DNA from: a virus
Reading direction: 5' to 3' (one strand)
DNA: 28,395 nucleotides
Virus record (IMG/VR): IMGVR_UViG_3300038701_001346
Span: 1 to 28,395 of that record
Below are positions 20,987 through 27,952 of this stretch, piece after piece. The notes under the pieces were generated by a model. It searched no databases. It was not told the DNA's origin and saw nothing but the letters and a program-made list of their open reading frames with translations. The position numbers and the translations under genes were made by a program. The first letter of the stretch is position 1. Each line of letters opens with the position of its first letter.

Positions 20987-22273
20987 TCAGGCTGCATAAT
21001 TCGGCACTTTTAGCGGTGTGGCTTTACGGACAACGCTGAGGTCGTCGATCTTGAGCGCCAACATCCCGAAAGCATCAGCACTATGGCTTGACCAATCATG
21101 TTCAGGCCCCAGCCCGATGTTGCGCGCTTCGTCTTTGCGTTCATGGTAGAAGCCCAGCGCATCCCGCCCCGCTTCCGTGTTCTCTTTGTGGAAGACAAAC
21201 TTCCCAAACTCTCTGCGCACCGCCTCAACACGCTGAGCCGCTGCCCCGCGTCCCTGATTAGGCACAACATCAACGGAGAAACCTGCATCGCGCCAGTGGT
21301 CGGCGTAACGCTTGCCCGTCACATTGTTTTCGTTCACTCCGTCATGGGGTAGCCAGATATGCGCCCGCTCATATCCGCGTTCCCGCATCCAGTTGACGTG
21401 ATAAGAAAGCGTCTGCCCTTGCGCCTCGTAGTGATCGACCACGTGAACCATCCCGTTCACAAACTGACAGACCCAAATGACATAGGCGTCGGCATTTCGG
21501 CCCGATCCACCAATGTCGTGAAAGCTGTGCAGGCTTAGCAGGTCGTCAATCGGCAAGTCATCCCGAATGCGCCCGTCCTGCTTCGCCTTCGTCAGCGCCG
21601 CCGCATAATAAGCGCCTTCGAACGCTGTCGCGTAAGCGCCTTCCCAAATATGCTCGTAGCGTTCTGGATTGTTCTTGAGGTCAAACAACCTCTCTTTTTC
21701 CAGCTCAGCCGGAAACCAAGGGTTATCGTTCCAGTTCGCCCTGACGACAATCGCGTCCTTGCCGTGATCCTTTTGCCTTAGCAGCACGTCAACAGGGTCT
21801 GTCTTGCGCCGTGGGTTCCATGTGAACCAGATTTGGCTTCCCGGCGCGCGAATGGTCGGCCTGAGCAATTCCATAGAGCGAGCCGATAGGGTTTGCGCTT
21901 CCTCAACCCATGCGCGCCCAAAGCCTTCAAGAGACTTCACACTTTCCGCCGTGTGATCCTGCATCCCTTGGAAGATGATCTGACCGCCGCCCGGTGTCTT
22001 AATCAAGTCCCGCTGCACCTCGAACATGGACCCAACGCCCATGTCCTGAATTTTCGTCTCCAATAGTCGCTTGGCAGAATCCTTGAGCGACTTCTGAACC
22101 TCACGAATGCAAACAGACGATAAGCCGGGGTAAAGTAGGTGATCTTCAATCAGCGCCTCGGCGCGGTCATGCGACTTACCGGACCCCCTGCCTCCATACG
22201 CAGCCTTGTAACGAGCGTCCGCCTTGTAGAGCGGGGCGAAAACCCTAGCGCTCTGGCGTTTCAGTATCGACAA
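20987..22273 (-). CDS. terminase large subunit
   Basis: The 428-residue packaging ATPase/nuclease carries a Walker A GGRGSGKS (residues 27-34), a Walker B region GRAWVEEAQ (119-127, catalytic Glu124/125) and a C-terminal nuclease domain with Asp253 (FHDIGG), Asp311 (LPHDG) and a late Asp in SHSADAFGML. This fits the Terminase_3 (PBSX-type) family. The ORF begins with TTG 22273, overlapping TerS by 29 bp, and no better start lies before the Walker A. It cuts the DNA concatemer and pumps it into the head through the portal. Confidence 0.92.
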   Translation of the reverse strand: MSILKRQSARVFAPLYKADARYKAAYGGRGSGKSHDRAEALIEDHLLYPGLSSVCIREVQKSLKDSAKRLLETKIQDMGVGSMFEVQRDLIKTPGGGQIIFQGMQDHTAESVKSLEGFGRAWVEEAQTLSARSMELLRPTIRAPGSQIWFTWNPRRKTDPVDVLLRQKDHGKDAIVVRANWNDNPWFPAELEKERLFDLKNNPERYEHIWEGAYATAFEGAYYAAALTKAKQDGRIRDDLPIDDLLSLHSFHDIGGSGRNADAYVIWVCQFVNGMVHVVDHYEAQGQTLSYHVNWMRERGYERAHIWLPHDGVNENNVTGKRYADHWRDAGFSVDVVPNQGRGAAAQRVEAVRREFGKFVFHKENTEAGRDALGFYHERKDEARNIGLGPEHDWSSHSADAFGMLALKIDDLSVVRKATPLKVPNYAA

Positions 22274-22661
22274 AAGCCCGCTCGATCTTCGTGACCGTTA
22301 CGCCACCCTCATGTTCGACCGTCTGCCGATCCCCGTATTTCTTCGGGGCCATCTTGCCGACCATCCATTTGCGCGTGTCAATTCTCAGCTTGGCTTTCGC
22401 CACGTCATCCGCGTTTGTGGCGTCAGCAATCTCTAGGCATTCCTCGAAGTGAAATAACGCTCTTTCATCACAGGCGCGCGCGTATTGTTCCGAAAACTCC
22501 ACGTCTTCTGCGAGCCATTTCATGACCGTGGACGTGACAGGCATTCCTTTGCCTTCACATGCCTTACGGAGAGACTTCCCTTCTGAAATAGCCTTCAACA
22601 GCTTTTGACGGACAGACTTGTCGTAGCCGGGGCGACCTGTTTTCTTTGCCTTCGGCTGCAT
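22245..22661 (-). CDS. terminase small subunit
   Basis: The 138-residue protein has a helix-turn-helix N-terminus (VRQKLLKAISEGKSLRKAC, then GMPVTSTVMKWLAE, residues 17-51), a central helical segment and the family-typical motif DTRKWMVGKMAPKKYGDRQT (95-114). It recognises the packaging site and recruits TerL. The start has GAGGCG upstream and lies three bases after the stop of the small membrane protein. No site it binds could be located from the sequence alone. Confidence 0.88.
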   Translation of the reverse strand: MQPKAKKTGRPGYDKSVRQKLLKAISEGKSLRKACEGKGMPVTSTVMKWLAEDVEFSEQYARACDERALFHFEECLEIADATNADDVAKAKLRIDTRKWMVGKMAPKKYGDRQTVEHEGGVTVTKIERAFVDTETPER

Positions 22662-22664
22662 GGC

Positions 22665-22835
22665 TTAAAGCGCCTCACCACCATTCAGATGCCGGATGAC
22701 CTGATAGAGACCGTAGGGCCAGATAGCGGCACTCAGAATAGCCTCACCAATCGTCTCACACTGTTCGTCCGCTGCGGCGATAGTGGCAACGTAGAGGAAG
22801 CCACCAAAGTAGAGGCCAAAGAGAAAAGCGATCAT
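22665..22835 (-). CDS. small membrane protein upstream of terminase
   Basis: ATG at 22835 follows GGAGG by six bases and is preferred to the in-frame ATG at 22847. The 56-residue product has a hydrophobic N-terminal helix (IAFLFGLYFGGFLYVATIAA) and a second amphipathic segment (GEAILSAAIWPYGLYQVI). It is a small inner-membrane protein of unknown role. It begins immediately after a terminator and runs into TerS, so it opens the packaging operon. Confidence 0.6.
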   Translation of the reverse strand: MIAFLFGLYFGGFLYVATIAAADEQCETIGEAILSAAIWPYGLYQVIRHLNGGEAL

Positions 22836-22848
22836 ACTGGCCTCCATG

Positions 22849-22875
22849 AATAAAAAGCCCGCCGCAAAGGACGGG
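22849..22875 (-). terminator. intrinsic terminator before the packaging operon
   Basis: On the minus strand CCCGTCC-TTTGC-GGCGGG is followed by CTTTTTATT. The stem has one bulged T. It ends transcripts coming from the 23275 gene and lies directly before the ribosome-binding site of the next gene. Confidence 0.8.
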
Positions 22876-22911
22876 AGTTGGCGCGGCTAGGAGGACGCGC
22901 TGAGGGAATAA

Positions 22912-22981
22912 GAAAGGTTGCCGGGTTCCAGCGGACCCCGCCCGGCTCAAGGTTCTCAAGGATGATGGAACAACACCTTCC
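22912..22981 (-). ncRNA. possible structured RNA element (intergenic)
   Basis: In the gap 22876-23056 no gene has good support. On the minus strand GGAAGGT (22981-22975) can pair with ACCTTTC (22918-22912), closing two inner hairpins: GTTC/GAAC, and GCCGGG (22946-22941) with CCCGGC (22925-22920). The second is extended internally by GGGTCC and GGAACCC. The element could be a three-way junction just before the terminator. An 84-codon frame crossing it (23010-22756) has no ribosome-binding site and overruns the terminator. Alternative pairings exist, so the fold is uncertain. Confidence 0.35.
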
Positions 22982-23056
22982 CGCTGAATAGGAAACCGAG
23001 CCACGCCCATTCGCTAAGGGTGCATGGTAGATGTGTGACGCGCTCGGTTTGTTCGA

Positions 23057-23275
23057 TTATCCGTTAGTTGGCGGTTCGTCCGCCCTGTAGTCTATCCGCT
23101 TTGCGCGCTCTACCTTGGCCTCATATTCGGCAAGCAAGCGCTCAGCGTTCGTCCGCTTGTCGAAGCGTCCTGTTTTCGTCGTTTTCGTTTCCAGCATGGC
23201 CTCTAAGCCCGCTGGTGCAGGACCATAGCCGATAGGCTGGGTAATAAAGCCGGAAGGGATAGAGCGGAGAGACAT
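23057..23275 (-). CDS. small hypothetical protein, first gene behind the 23.3 kb promoter
   Basis: The 72-residue protein begins MSLRSIPSGFITQPIGYGPA, with a Pro/Gly-rich head, then a charged helical C-terminus (ERLLAEYEAKVERAKRID). GGAGG lies about 11 bases before the ATG, within a leader that carries competing hairpins. It has no TM helix or motif I recognise. As the first gene behind a strong promoter it is likely highly expressed. Confidence 0.65.
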   Translation of the reverse strand: MSLRSIPSGFITQPIGYGPAPAGLEAMLETKTTKTGRFDKRTNAERLLAEYEAKVERAKRIDYRADEPPTNG

Positions 23276-23292
23276 GAGGAGCCTCCGTGTTG

Positions 23293-23322
23293 AAGGCGAA
23301 AGAGCGCCTTAATTCAAGGCGC
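23293..23322 (-). promoter_or_regulatory. leader with two mutually exclusive hairpins
   Basis: Three blocks occur in the 5' leader: AAGGCG (23293-23298), CGCCTT (23305-23310) and AAGGCG (23316-23321). The middle block can pair with either flank: the outer pair forms a 7-bp stem GCGCCTT/AAGGCGC with a five-base loop, the inner a six-base stem with a six-base loop. This resembles an attenuator or switch upstream of the ribosome-binding site. Confidence 0.45.
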
Positions 23323-23340
23323 AACTGTGCTATTATTCTA

Positions 23341-23369
23341 ACTATAGAAAATTTTGCAGAGAATTGCAA
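23341..23369 (-). promoter_or_regulatory. sigma70-type promoter
   Basis: On the minus strand TTGCAA (23364-23369) and TATAGT (23341-23346, 5/6 to consensus) are 17 bp apart. The predicted start near 23334 lies about 60 bp before the ATG at 23275. The surrounding bases are AT-rich against a GC-rich background. This is the best minus-strand promoter found in the window. Confidence 0.65.
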
Positions 23370-23372
23370 GCC

Positions 23373-23993
23373 CTAATTCCAGTCCTTGAACGCCCGCGCT
23401 ATATGAAGCCCCGACTTCTCCAAAATGGACAGAGTGATCGCGTTCACCGCCATTGTTTCCCGCGTCCGCATAAACTCATCCGCCCATCGCGCTACCCGCT
23501 TATCGAGTGTCTTGTTGAACCGCCGCAACTCGCCCGCCTTGATTAGCCATGCAGGGTCTTTGTCCTTGCCATCAATCGACCCGCCTAGCTTTTCCCCGTA
23601 AGCGGCTGTCTGCTTCGGCTGCGCACTTTCCCAAAGATCGGCATAACCGAGCCATCCGGTTTGCGCTTCCAATGTCAGGAAGTGAAGCACGTCGCTGACT
23701 TGTTGCACCATTGCCGCCCGCCCGCTCTTGTGCTTGTCGCCTGTGGCGTCTTGGTAGCGCATGGCGGTTATTCTCTCCGTCTGCGCGTCTGGAATGTTGG
23801 CAAGAGCCTCCAAAACGCTCTGAGGTTGCTCTGAACGGGCGTCTAAGCCTGCTTTTTTCAATTTCCGGCGCGTCACCGCGTCATAGCCCGGATCGCGCTT
23901 AGACGGCTGTTTAGCCGCCTCTGCTTGCTTTTGTGCCTGTCGCTCTATCGCAGCGCGTTTCATGCGCTCGGCGGTCTTTGGGTCTAGTTTCAT
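23373..23993 (-). CDS. basic hypothetical protein of the early region
   Basis: ATG 23993 has AAGGGGA seven bases upstream and is preferred to 24056, giving 206 residues. The N-terminal 50 or so residues are very basic (KLDPKTAERMKRAAIERQAQ, KRDPGYDAVTRRKLKKAG). The rest is helical, with KHKSGRAAMVQQVSDVLHFL and later GELRRFNKTLDKRVARWADE. It is the last gene of the replication block, right before the promoter at 23341-23369, and its basic head suggests nucleic-acid binding. It could be a late-gene regulator, but this rests only on position. Confidence 0.65.
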   Translation of the reverse strand: MKLDPKTAERMKRAAIERQAQKQAEAAKQPSKRDPGYDAVTRRKLKKAGLDARSEQPQSVLEALANIPDAQTERITAMRYQDATGDKHKSGRAAMVQQVSDVLHFLTLEAQTGWLGYADLWESAQPKQTAAYGEKLGGSIDGKDKDPAWLIKAGELRRFNKTLDKRVARWADEFMRTRETMAVNAITLSILEKSGLHIARAFKDWN

Positions 23994-24015
23994 GCGGTCC
24001 CCTTCTCGGCTCAGG

Positions 24016-24534
24016 CTAAATAGGCTTGCAAACGCCACACTTGCGGCATTGGTCATGTGTGGTCTTGAACTCCCAGTCGTGGACGCAGGGTTCGGGCTTT
24101 GGGTTGGATCGCGGTTGATCCCCCGCCATGATTGCTTTGAGAAAATCCCGCGTCTCTTTCGGTGCTTCGTAGCCTTCGCCCCAAATTGACCGGATGGTCA
24201 GACCGAGAGGCTTCAAAGCCCGTCGCGCCATTGCGACGTGGACGTGAATGACCTTTGGCGCGGACCCGCCGCTATCAATCGTTAGTTCGTCAATCGCCTT
24301 GATTGCCGTTGCACTCGCAAGTGCGTTGTGCGTTCGCGATCCATGCCTTGCTAAAGCGTGAAGCAGTCGTGCCACCGCTGGCGTGACTTTCAACGCCTCG
24401 CGCAAGTTGGTAATTTCCGCGTCAATCGTCGTGTCGCAGTCCGCCATGCGCGCCTGCAACTCATCGACCATCCAGATAATCGTCTCGCGGTCAAAGTCTC
24501 GCGGATCATCCATCAGCACGTTCGGGCGGTTCAT
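24016..24534 (-). CDS. winged-helix DNA-binding protein with C-terminal zinc-ribbon-like motif
   Basis: ATG 24534 overlaps the previous TGA (ATGA), giving 172 residues. An N-terminal helix (TIIWMVDELQARMADCDTTI) is followed by a segment resembling the OmpR/PhoB-type winged helix (about residues 50-123): LKVTPAVARLLHALARHG, KVIHVHVAMARRALKPLG and SIWGEGYEAP, where the GxGY hairpin is the wing. The C-terminal end has Cys150-x-His152 and C163-x2-C166 (CRKCG), a small zinc ribbon. There is no receiver domain. It is likely a transcription factor for phage promoters. Confidence 0.75.
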   Translation of the reverse strand: MNRPNVLMDDPRDFDRETIIWMVDELQARMADCDTTIDAEITNLREALKVTPAVARLLHALARHGSRTHNALASATAIKAIDELTIDSGGSAPKVIHVHVAMARRALKPLGLTIRSIWGEGYEAPKETRDFLKAIMAGDQPRSNPKPEPCVHDWEFKTTHDQCRKCGVCKPI

Positions 24535-24794
24535 GTCGGCCACCCGTTGCGCATATTGGACCGGATCGCGTATTTGTCCGCCTTCGCCCGATAGTCGTAA
24601 CCGAACGGTTCTAACTCCACCTCGACCTTGCGCCCACGTTCGGCCCAATAGGTTTTGATCCGCTTCGCCAGTTCCGACGCGCCGGAATAAGAGCAAGGAT
24701 CGGTCTGCGCCTGTCGCCGCGCCCTTTCATTCTTTTGGCGGTGATATGCCTGCCGATTGTCCTTCGGCTGTTCGATGACCATGAGCGCGTTCAT
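24531..24794 (-). CDS. conserved small protein (87 aa)
   Basis: The product starts MNALMVIEQPKDNRQAYHR, then a basic linker (NERARRQAQ), and ends with GASELAKRIKTYWAERGRKV, EVELEPFGYDYRAKADKY and AIRSNMRNGWPT. The C-terminal pattern resembles short proteins frequent in alphaproteobacterial phages and prophages. Function is unknown. It is coupled to the next gene by ATGA and overlaps the previous gene by four bases. Confidence 0.7.
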   Translation of the reverse strand: MNALMVIEQPKDNRQAYHRQKNERARRQAQTDPCSYSGASELAKRIKTYWAERGRKVEVELEPFGYDYRAKADKYAIRSNMRNGWPT

Positions 24795-25180
24795 GCGTTT
24801 CCTCCCTGTTTTGTGTTTGAGTGATTTCGTTCAGCACAGTTTCCGCAAACCGGAATGCGCGACTGGTAGCCGTCCACGATCCGCCAACCGTCGCCCAGCC
24901 GATCCCGGCAAATGGCGCAGCCGACAAACGGAAAAATTATGTGCAAGATTTCGCGCGGCCCCAAAGGGTGTGGTGGGCGTGTGTGCAACGCCACACCCAC
25001 CCCTTTAGGGGTGCACACTTTGCACACTTGCAACGCTTTGTTTTTCTTAGGTTTTTTCGAGAGTGTGCAAGCAAACGCTTTGCACATTTGCACACTTTTA
25101 GCCAAACTATTGAAAACATTGAATAAAACCGTGTGCAATCTGTGCATTTGCACACTTTGCACACTTGCACACTTGGTCAT
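24791..25180 (-). CDS. Zn-knuckle ORF carrying a repeat array
   Basis: ATG at 25180 overlaps the helicase TGA (ATGA) and has GGAGGTGG about eight bases upstream, so translation is likely. The 129-residue frame has a C-terminal half with two CxxC pairs (C88-C91 in CAICRD and C112-C115 in CGNCAER), a small zinc knuckle. The N-terminal 70 residues are a by-product of the DNA repeats at 24981-25175 (KCASVQSVQMH and the like) and read them in several frames. So a shorter protein from a GTG or TTG near residues 61-80 remains possible. Confidence 0.55.
   Translation of the reverse strand: MTKCASVQSVQMHRLHTVLFNVFNSLAKSVQMCKAFACTLSKKPKKNKALQVCKVCTPKGVGVALHTRPPHPLGPREILHIIFPFVGCAICRDRLGDGWRIVDGYQSRIPVCGNCAERNHSNTKQGGNA
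24981..25175. repeat. TGTGCAA iteron-like array
   Basis: Six exact copies of GCACACTT (25013, 25022, 25090, 25150, 25159, 25167) and one variant at 25082 occur on the plus strand, with inverted GTGTGC copies at 24981, 25063 and 25131. Blocks repeat about every 68-69 bp. Units within a block lie 8-9 bp apart. The array lies right downstream of the primase-helicase gene. It resembles iterons of replication origins or a binding platform for the phage regulator. Confidence 0.75.
24998..25013. repeat. perfect hairpin in the iteron region
   Basis: CACCCC (24998-25003) and GGGGTG (25008-25013) form a perfect six-base stem with the loop TTTA. It borders the first pair of GCACACTT units and could be a priming or nicking hairpin or a messenger structure. 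Confidence 0.5.
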
Positions 25181-27234
25181 TTTACCACCTCCAAAATGAG
25201 GTCGTTTCCAACCATTGAGACCCGCTTATTGGCTTGCTCAATCGGGCCAGTGGAGAGGCGGTTTTTCACTTTGTCAAAGACGCTTCTCCATTTGAAACCG
25301 AGCTTGTCATGGTTCGCATTTCGGGCATAAAAACTAACCGAACAGCGCCCGCCCTGACGTTCCAGAACGTCGATCACATCCTCTGTCAGAGCCGCCCAGA
25401 ACTTCTCGGCTTTGGCTTTTTCAGCGTCCTGTTTGAGAAGTGAGGGCGGGATCATATCGACTTCGTGAAGGGTCGCTACAATGTCACCTGACGCGATTTC
25501 GTGAGGCGTTTTCTTAAACCATGTGACGCCGTTGCCTGTTGGATCAGACATGTTTGCTTTGCCCATATCGAGACGGGCGTAGAGCTTCACTTTGTCCTTT
25601 TCGACGTTCAGCGCCTTGCCGTCTTTCTCTGACATGTTGAACAAGGTTGCCACAACGCGCGCCACGCCAACCATCGCGCCACCGCCGCGAATGACGTAAG
25701 GATCGCCCGCGTCTTCGCCTGTGGCGCTCTTAGGCGTGTGTGTGAAGGCAAGGACGGCGCAACCCGTTTCCATCGCGATGTTACGCATGATGCGCCCAAA
25801 CTCTTTTTGTTGAGGGTTTGAGTTTTCTTCGATGCTGGCAAGCTCCGCCGCAGGGTCCAAGATGATAAGTTTTGCGTTGATTGACCGCGCAGCGTCTATG
25901 ATGCGTTTGGCGTCTGCGCCTCTTTGAACAGTCTGTGACTTGGCGTCATAATGAGCCAGACAGATACCTTTCGGAAGATCATAACCTGACACCCAATGAA
26001 CACGGTTAGCAACTTCAGAAGGGTTGAAGTCATGCTCAACACACGCCGCCATGAACCGCCGACGAATTTCATGCTCCGGCTCTTCGCCGTTGACGATTAA
26101 GACGTTTCCAGCCTTCCAAGAGTGACATCCTGAAAAGGTCCGACCCATCGCAAAATTGACGGCAAGCTGTAGCGAAAAGGTTGTTTTGCCTGTTCCGGGC
26201 GGCGCGGGAATGACCGTGAGGCATCCGCCGATTAAAAGCGGCTCATATAACCAATCTCGCATTTGCGGGATTTCGCCATCTGCGAAGTTTGACAGGACTA
26301 AAGCGTCTTCGTCTGGCTTTGCCGCCCCCCTTAATATCGTCTCAACATCCTCACCGTCCGCCAAGGCGTCGGCTGCGTCCCATCCGCTGACACGCTCCGG
26401 CACGTTAACGCGCTCAACCTTGCAACCGAGTATGTCCAACTCGATTTCCAGCGCGTCCATTAACTCCTGCCCCGGCTCATCATTGTCCGGCCACAAGATG
26501 ACATGCTTGCCTGCAAGAGGCGTCCAGTCCGTTTGACTGAGAGGGGCTTTCGCGCCGCCCATGTGCGACGTGGCGTCAATCCCGACCGAGGCAAGCGCAT
26601 CAACGCACTTCTCACCTTCCACGACGACCACACGCGGCTTGTCGTGTATGTTTTCTAGGTTGTAGAGCGTCCGTATCTCCGGCGCTCGCCATTGCCCATC
26701 GGCGCGGCGCATACGGAAGGTCTTCGTTCCGTCCAGATTGCGGTAGCGGTAAACCGTGGCGTTGAGGTCGCCATTCTTTTGGCGGTATTGATATTGCGCT
26801 TCGCAGTGTAAGCGCTGATCTTTCGGCGGATCTGGCTTGTCTTTGTGCCGTTCAATCCGGCTTGTGATAACGTTGCGTGCGCGTGGCGTGTAAGACGCAT
26901 CACCCAGCCAATGAGACGTTTCCTGAACAGCAGTCGGAAAATCACACTTCATCACGGCTTGATAGAGAGACAGGAAGTCACCTCCTGCCTCGCCTGTCGC
27001 GTGGTCATACCATTTGCCCGTCTCAGGGCCATTAAGACAAATAGACAGCGAACCGCCCGGCTCACCGTCCACATTGCCAACGCGGGCTTCCTGCCCTGTA
27101 AAAATAGCGCGCGGCAGAATAGAGCGGACAAAAGCCCGCGCCGATCCGTTCAATCGGTCTTTGATTTCCTCTTTGTCCGTTGCGCGCGGCTGATCCCAAA
27201 AGGATTGCGGAAGCGCATCATTGAAATCAAGCAT
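25177..27234 (-). CDS. bifunctional primase-helicase (toprim + RepA-like AAA ATPase)
   Basis: ATG 27234 overlaps the nuclease gene by 8 bp, giving 685 residues. Residues about 45-90 hold a primase-type entry (GKWYDHATGEAGGDFLSLYQ). The toprim core shows VVVVEGEKCVDAL (Glu207) and ILWPDNDEPG (Asp250/Asp252). The ATPase follows with Walker A PPGTGKT (345-351) and Walker B LIILDPAAEL (Asp460), then FTHTPKS (His499) and RGGGAMVGVARVV. It synthesises primers and unwinds DNA at the phage fork. Its C-terminus ends just before the iteron array, the likely origin. Confidence 0.9.
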   Translation of the reverse strand: MLDFNDALPQSFWDQPRATDKEEIKDRLNGSARAFVRSILPRAIFTGQEARVGNVDGEPGGSLSICLNGPETGKWYDHATGEAGGDFLSLYQAVMKCDFPTAVQETSHWLGDASYTPRARNVITSRIERHKDKPDPPKDQRLHCEAQYQYRQKNGDLNATVYRYRNLDGTKTFRMRRADGQWRAPEIRTLYNLENIHDKPRVVVVEGEKCVDALASVGIDATSHMGGAKAPLSQTDWTPLAGKHVILWPDNDEPGQELMDALEIELDILGCKVERVNVPERVSGWDAADALADGEDVETILRGAAKPDEDALVLSNFADGEIPQMRDWLYEPLLIGGCLTVIPAPPGTGKTTFSLQLAVNFAMGRTFSGCHSWKAGNVLIVNGEEPEHEIRRRFMAACVEHDFNPSEVANRVHWVSGYDLPKGICLAHYDAKSQTVQRGADAKRIIDAARSINAKLIILDPAAELASIEENSNPQQKEFGRIMRNIAMETGCAVLAFTHTPKSATGEDAGDPYVIRGGGAMVGVARVVATLFNMSEKDGKALNVEKDKVKLYARLDMGKANMSDPTGNGVTWFKKTPHEIASGDIVATLHEVDMIPPSLLKQDAEKAKAEKFWAALTEDVIDVLERQGGRCSVSFYARNANHDKLGFKWRSVFDKVKNRLSTGPIEQANKRVSMVGNDLILEVVK

Positions 27235-27952
27235 CAGCCCAGCACTCCTCTTTGTAAGCGCAGAACCGACAGCCGAACCCGTCTGCGTCCGCGTAGGGAC
27301 GCGGAAGCATTTCGTTCGCTTCGTTTGCCTGTAAGATATTGACGGCTTTGTCGGTGACCTCCTGAGCGCGCTTCGCGTCAAACGGGATCATCTCAACGTA
27401 GCGTTCTTGCGTGTTGGCATTAGTGGCCATAAACATGGCGGGCGCGGTCAGATCGAGGTAGGCTTGATATTGCGTGATCTGGTCGTAATATTTCGGATAG
27501 GCTTTCTGAACGCCGCGCGATTGAACTGCCTTAAAGCCCTTCTCGGAAACCTCCTTGTGTTCCCATAGACAGGGCGTCTGGATGCCCTCCACAGGGCTTT
27601 CCAGAATAATTCCGTCCACGTGGCCCCGATAGCGGCCCTTGCCGCTGACAAAGCCAATTTGGTGGCCATTTTCTTTGTGTGTTTTGATCTTGAAGCCCGC
27701 CAACTTCATATGGCGGATCGCGCGCTCTTCACCGTCATGGCCGCGCTCGAAAATTCGGTATAGTTTCGCCGGAAACCGCTCCGGCTGTTTCATCTGATAT
27801 TGGATTTTGCGAGAGCATGGCTCGCCAATGGCGGACGCGCCGAGATAGTCTCTCTCGCTGCGCTCTTGCGCTTCCAGCGCCGCATCCATCACGTCGCACA
27901 CATCGCGCGCCGCTTTAGGGAGTTTGTGCTTATGGGAGTTTAGGTCGATCAC
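27227..27952 (-). CDS. Cas4/RecB-like PD-(D/E)XK nuclease with Fe-S cluster
   Basis: The GTG at 27952 overlaps the preceding stop (GTGA). The 241-residue protein has Cys46 (GEPCSRKI), a motif ERGHDGEE with His72, the nuclease core GHVDGII with Asp113 and WEHKE with Glu131/Lys133, a QITQYQAYL motif, and the C-terminal cysteines C228, C231 and C237 (CRFCAYKEECW). One N-terminal plus three C-terminal Cys is the [4Fe-4S] pattern of Cas4/AddB-type nucleases. It likely processes DNA ends for phage recombination or replication, next to the primase-helicase. Confidence 0.88.
   Translation of the reverse strand: MIDLNSHKHKLPKAARDVCDVMDAALEAQERSERDYLGASAIGEPCSRKIQYQMKQPERFPAKLYRIFERGHDGEERAIRHMKLAGFKIKTHKENGHQIGFVSGKGRYRGHVDGIILESPVEGIQTPCLWEHKEVSEKGFKAVQSRGVQKAYPKYYDQITQYQAYLDLTAPAMFMATNANTQERYVEMIPFDAKRAQEVTDKAVNILQANEANEMLPRPYADADGFGCRFCAYKEECWADA

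Noticed and set aside
22912-22981. tRNA gene in the structured intergenic stretch
   Set aside because: A 7-bp closing stem exists, but there is no T-loop GGTTCRA sequence, no anticodon arm of proper size and no D-loop.
22756-23010. Minus-strand 84-aa frame in the gap before the packaging operon
   Set aside because: No ribosome-binding site; it runs through the intrinsic terminator and overlaps the next gene; the sequence is better explained as structured RNA.
24981-25175. CRISPR array
   Set aside because: Units are only 8-11 bp and spaced 8-9 bp or about 68 bp, in both orientations, with no unique spacers of uniform length.
26845-27342. Plus-strand 165-aa frame over the primase-helicase start
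   Set aside because: Antisense to a clear primase domain; Arg/Cys-rich shadow with no supporting start.
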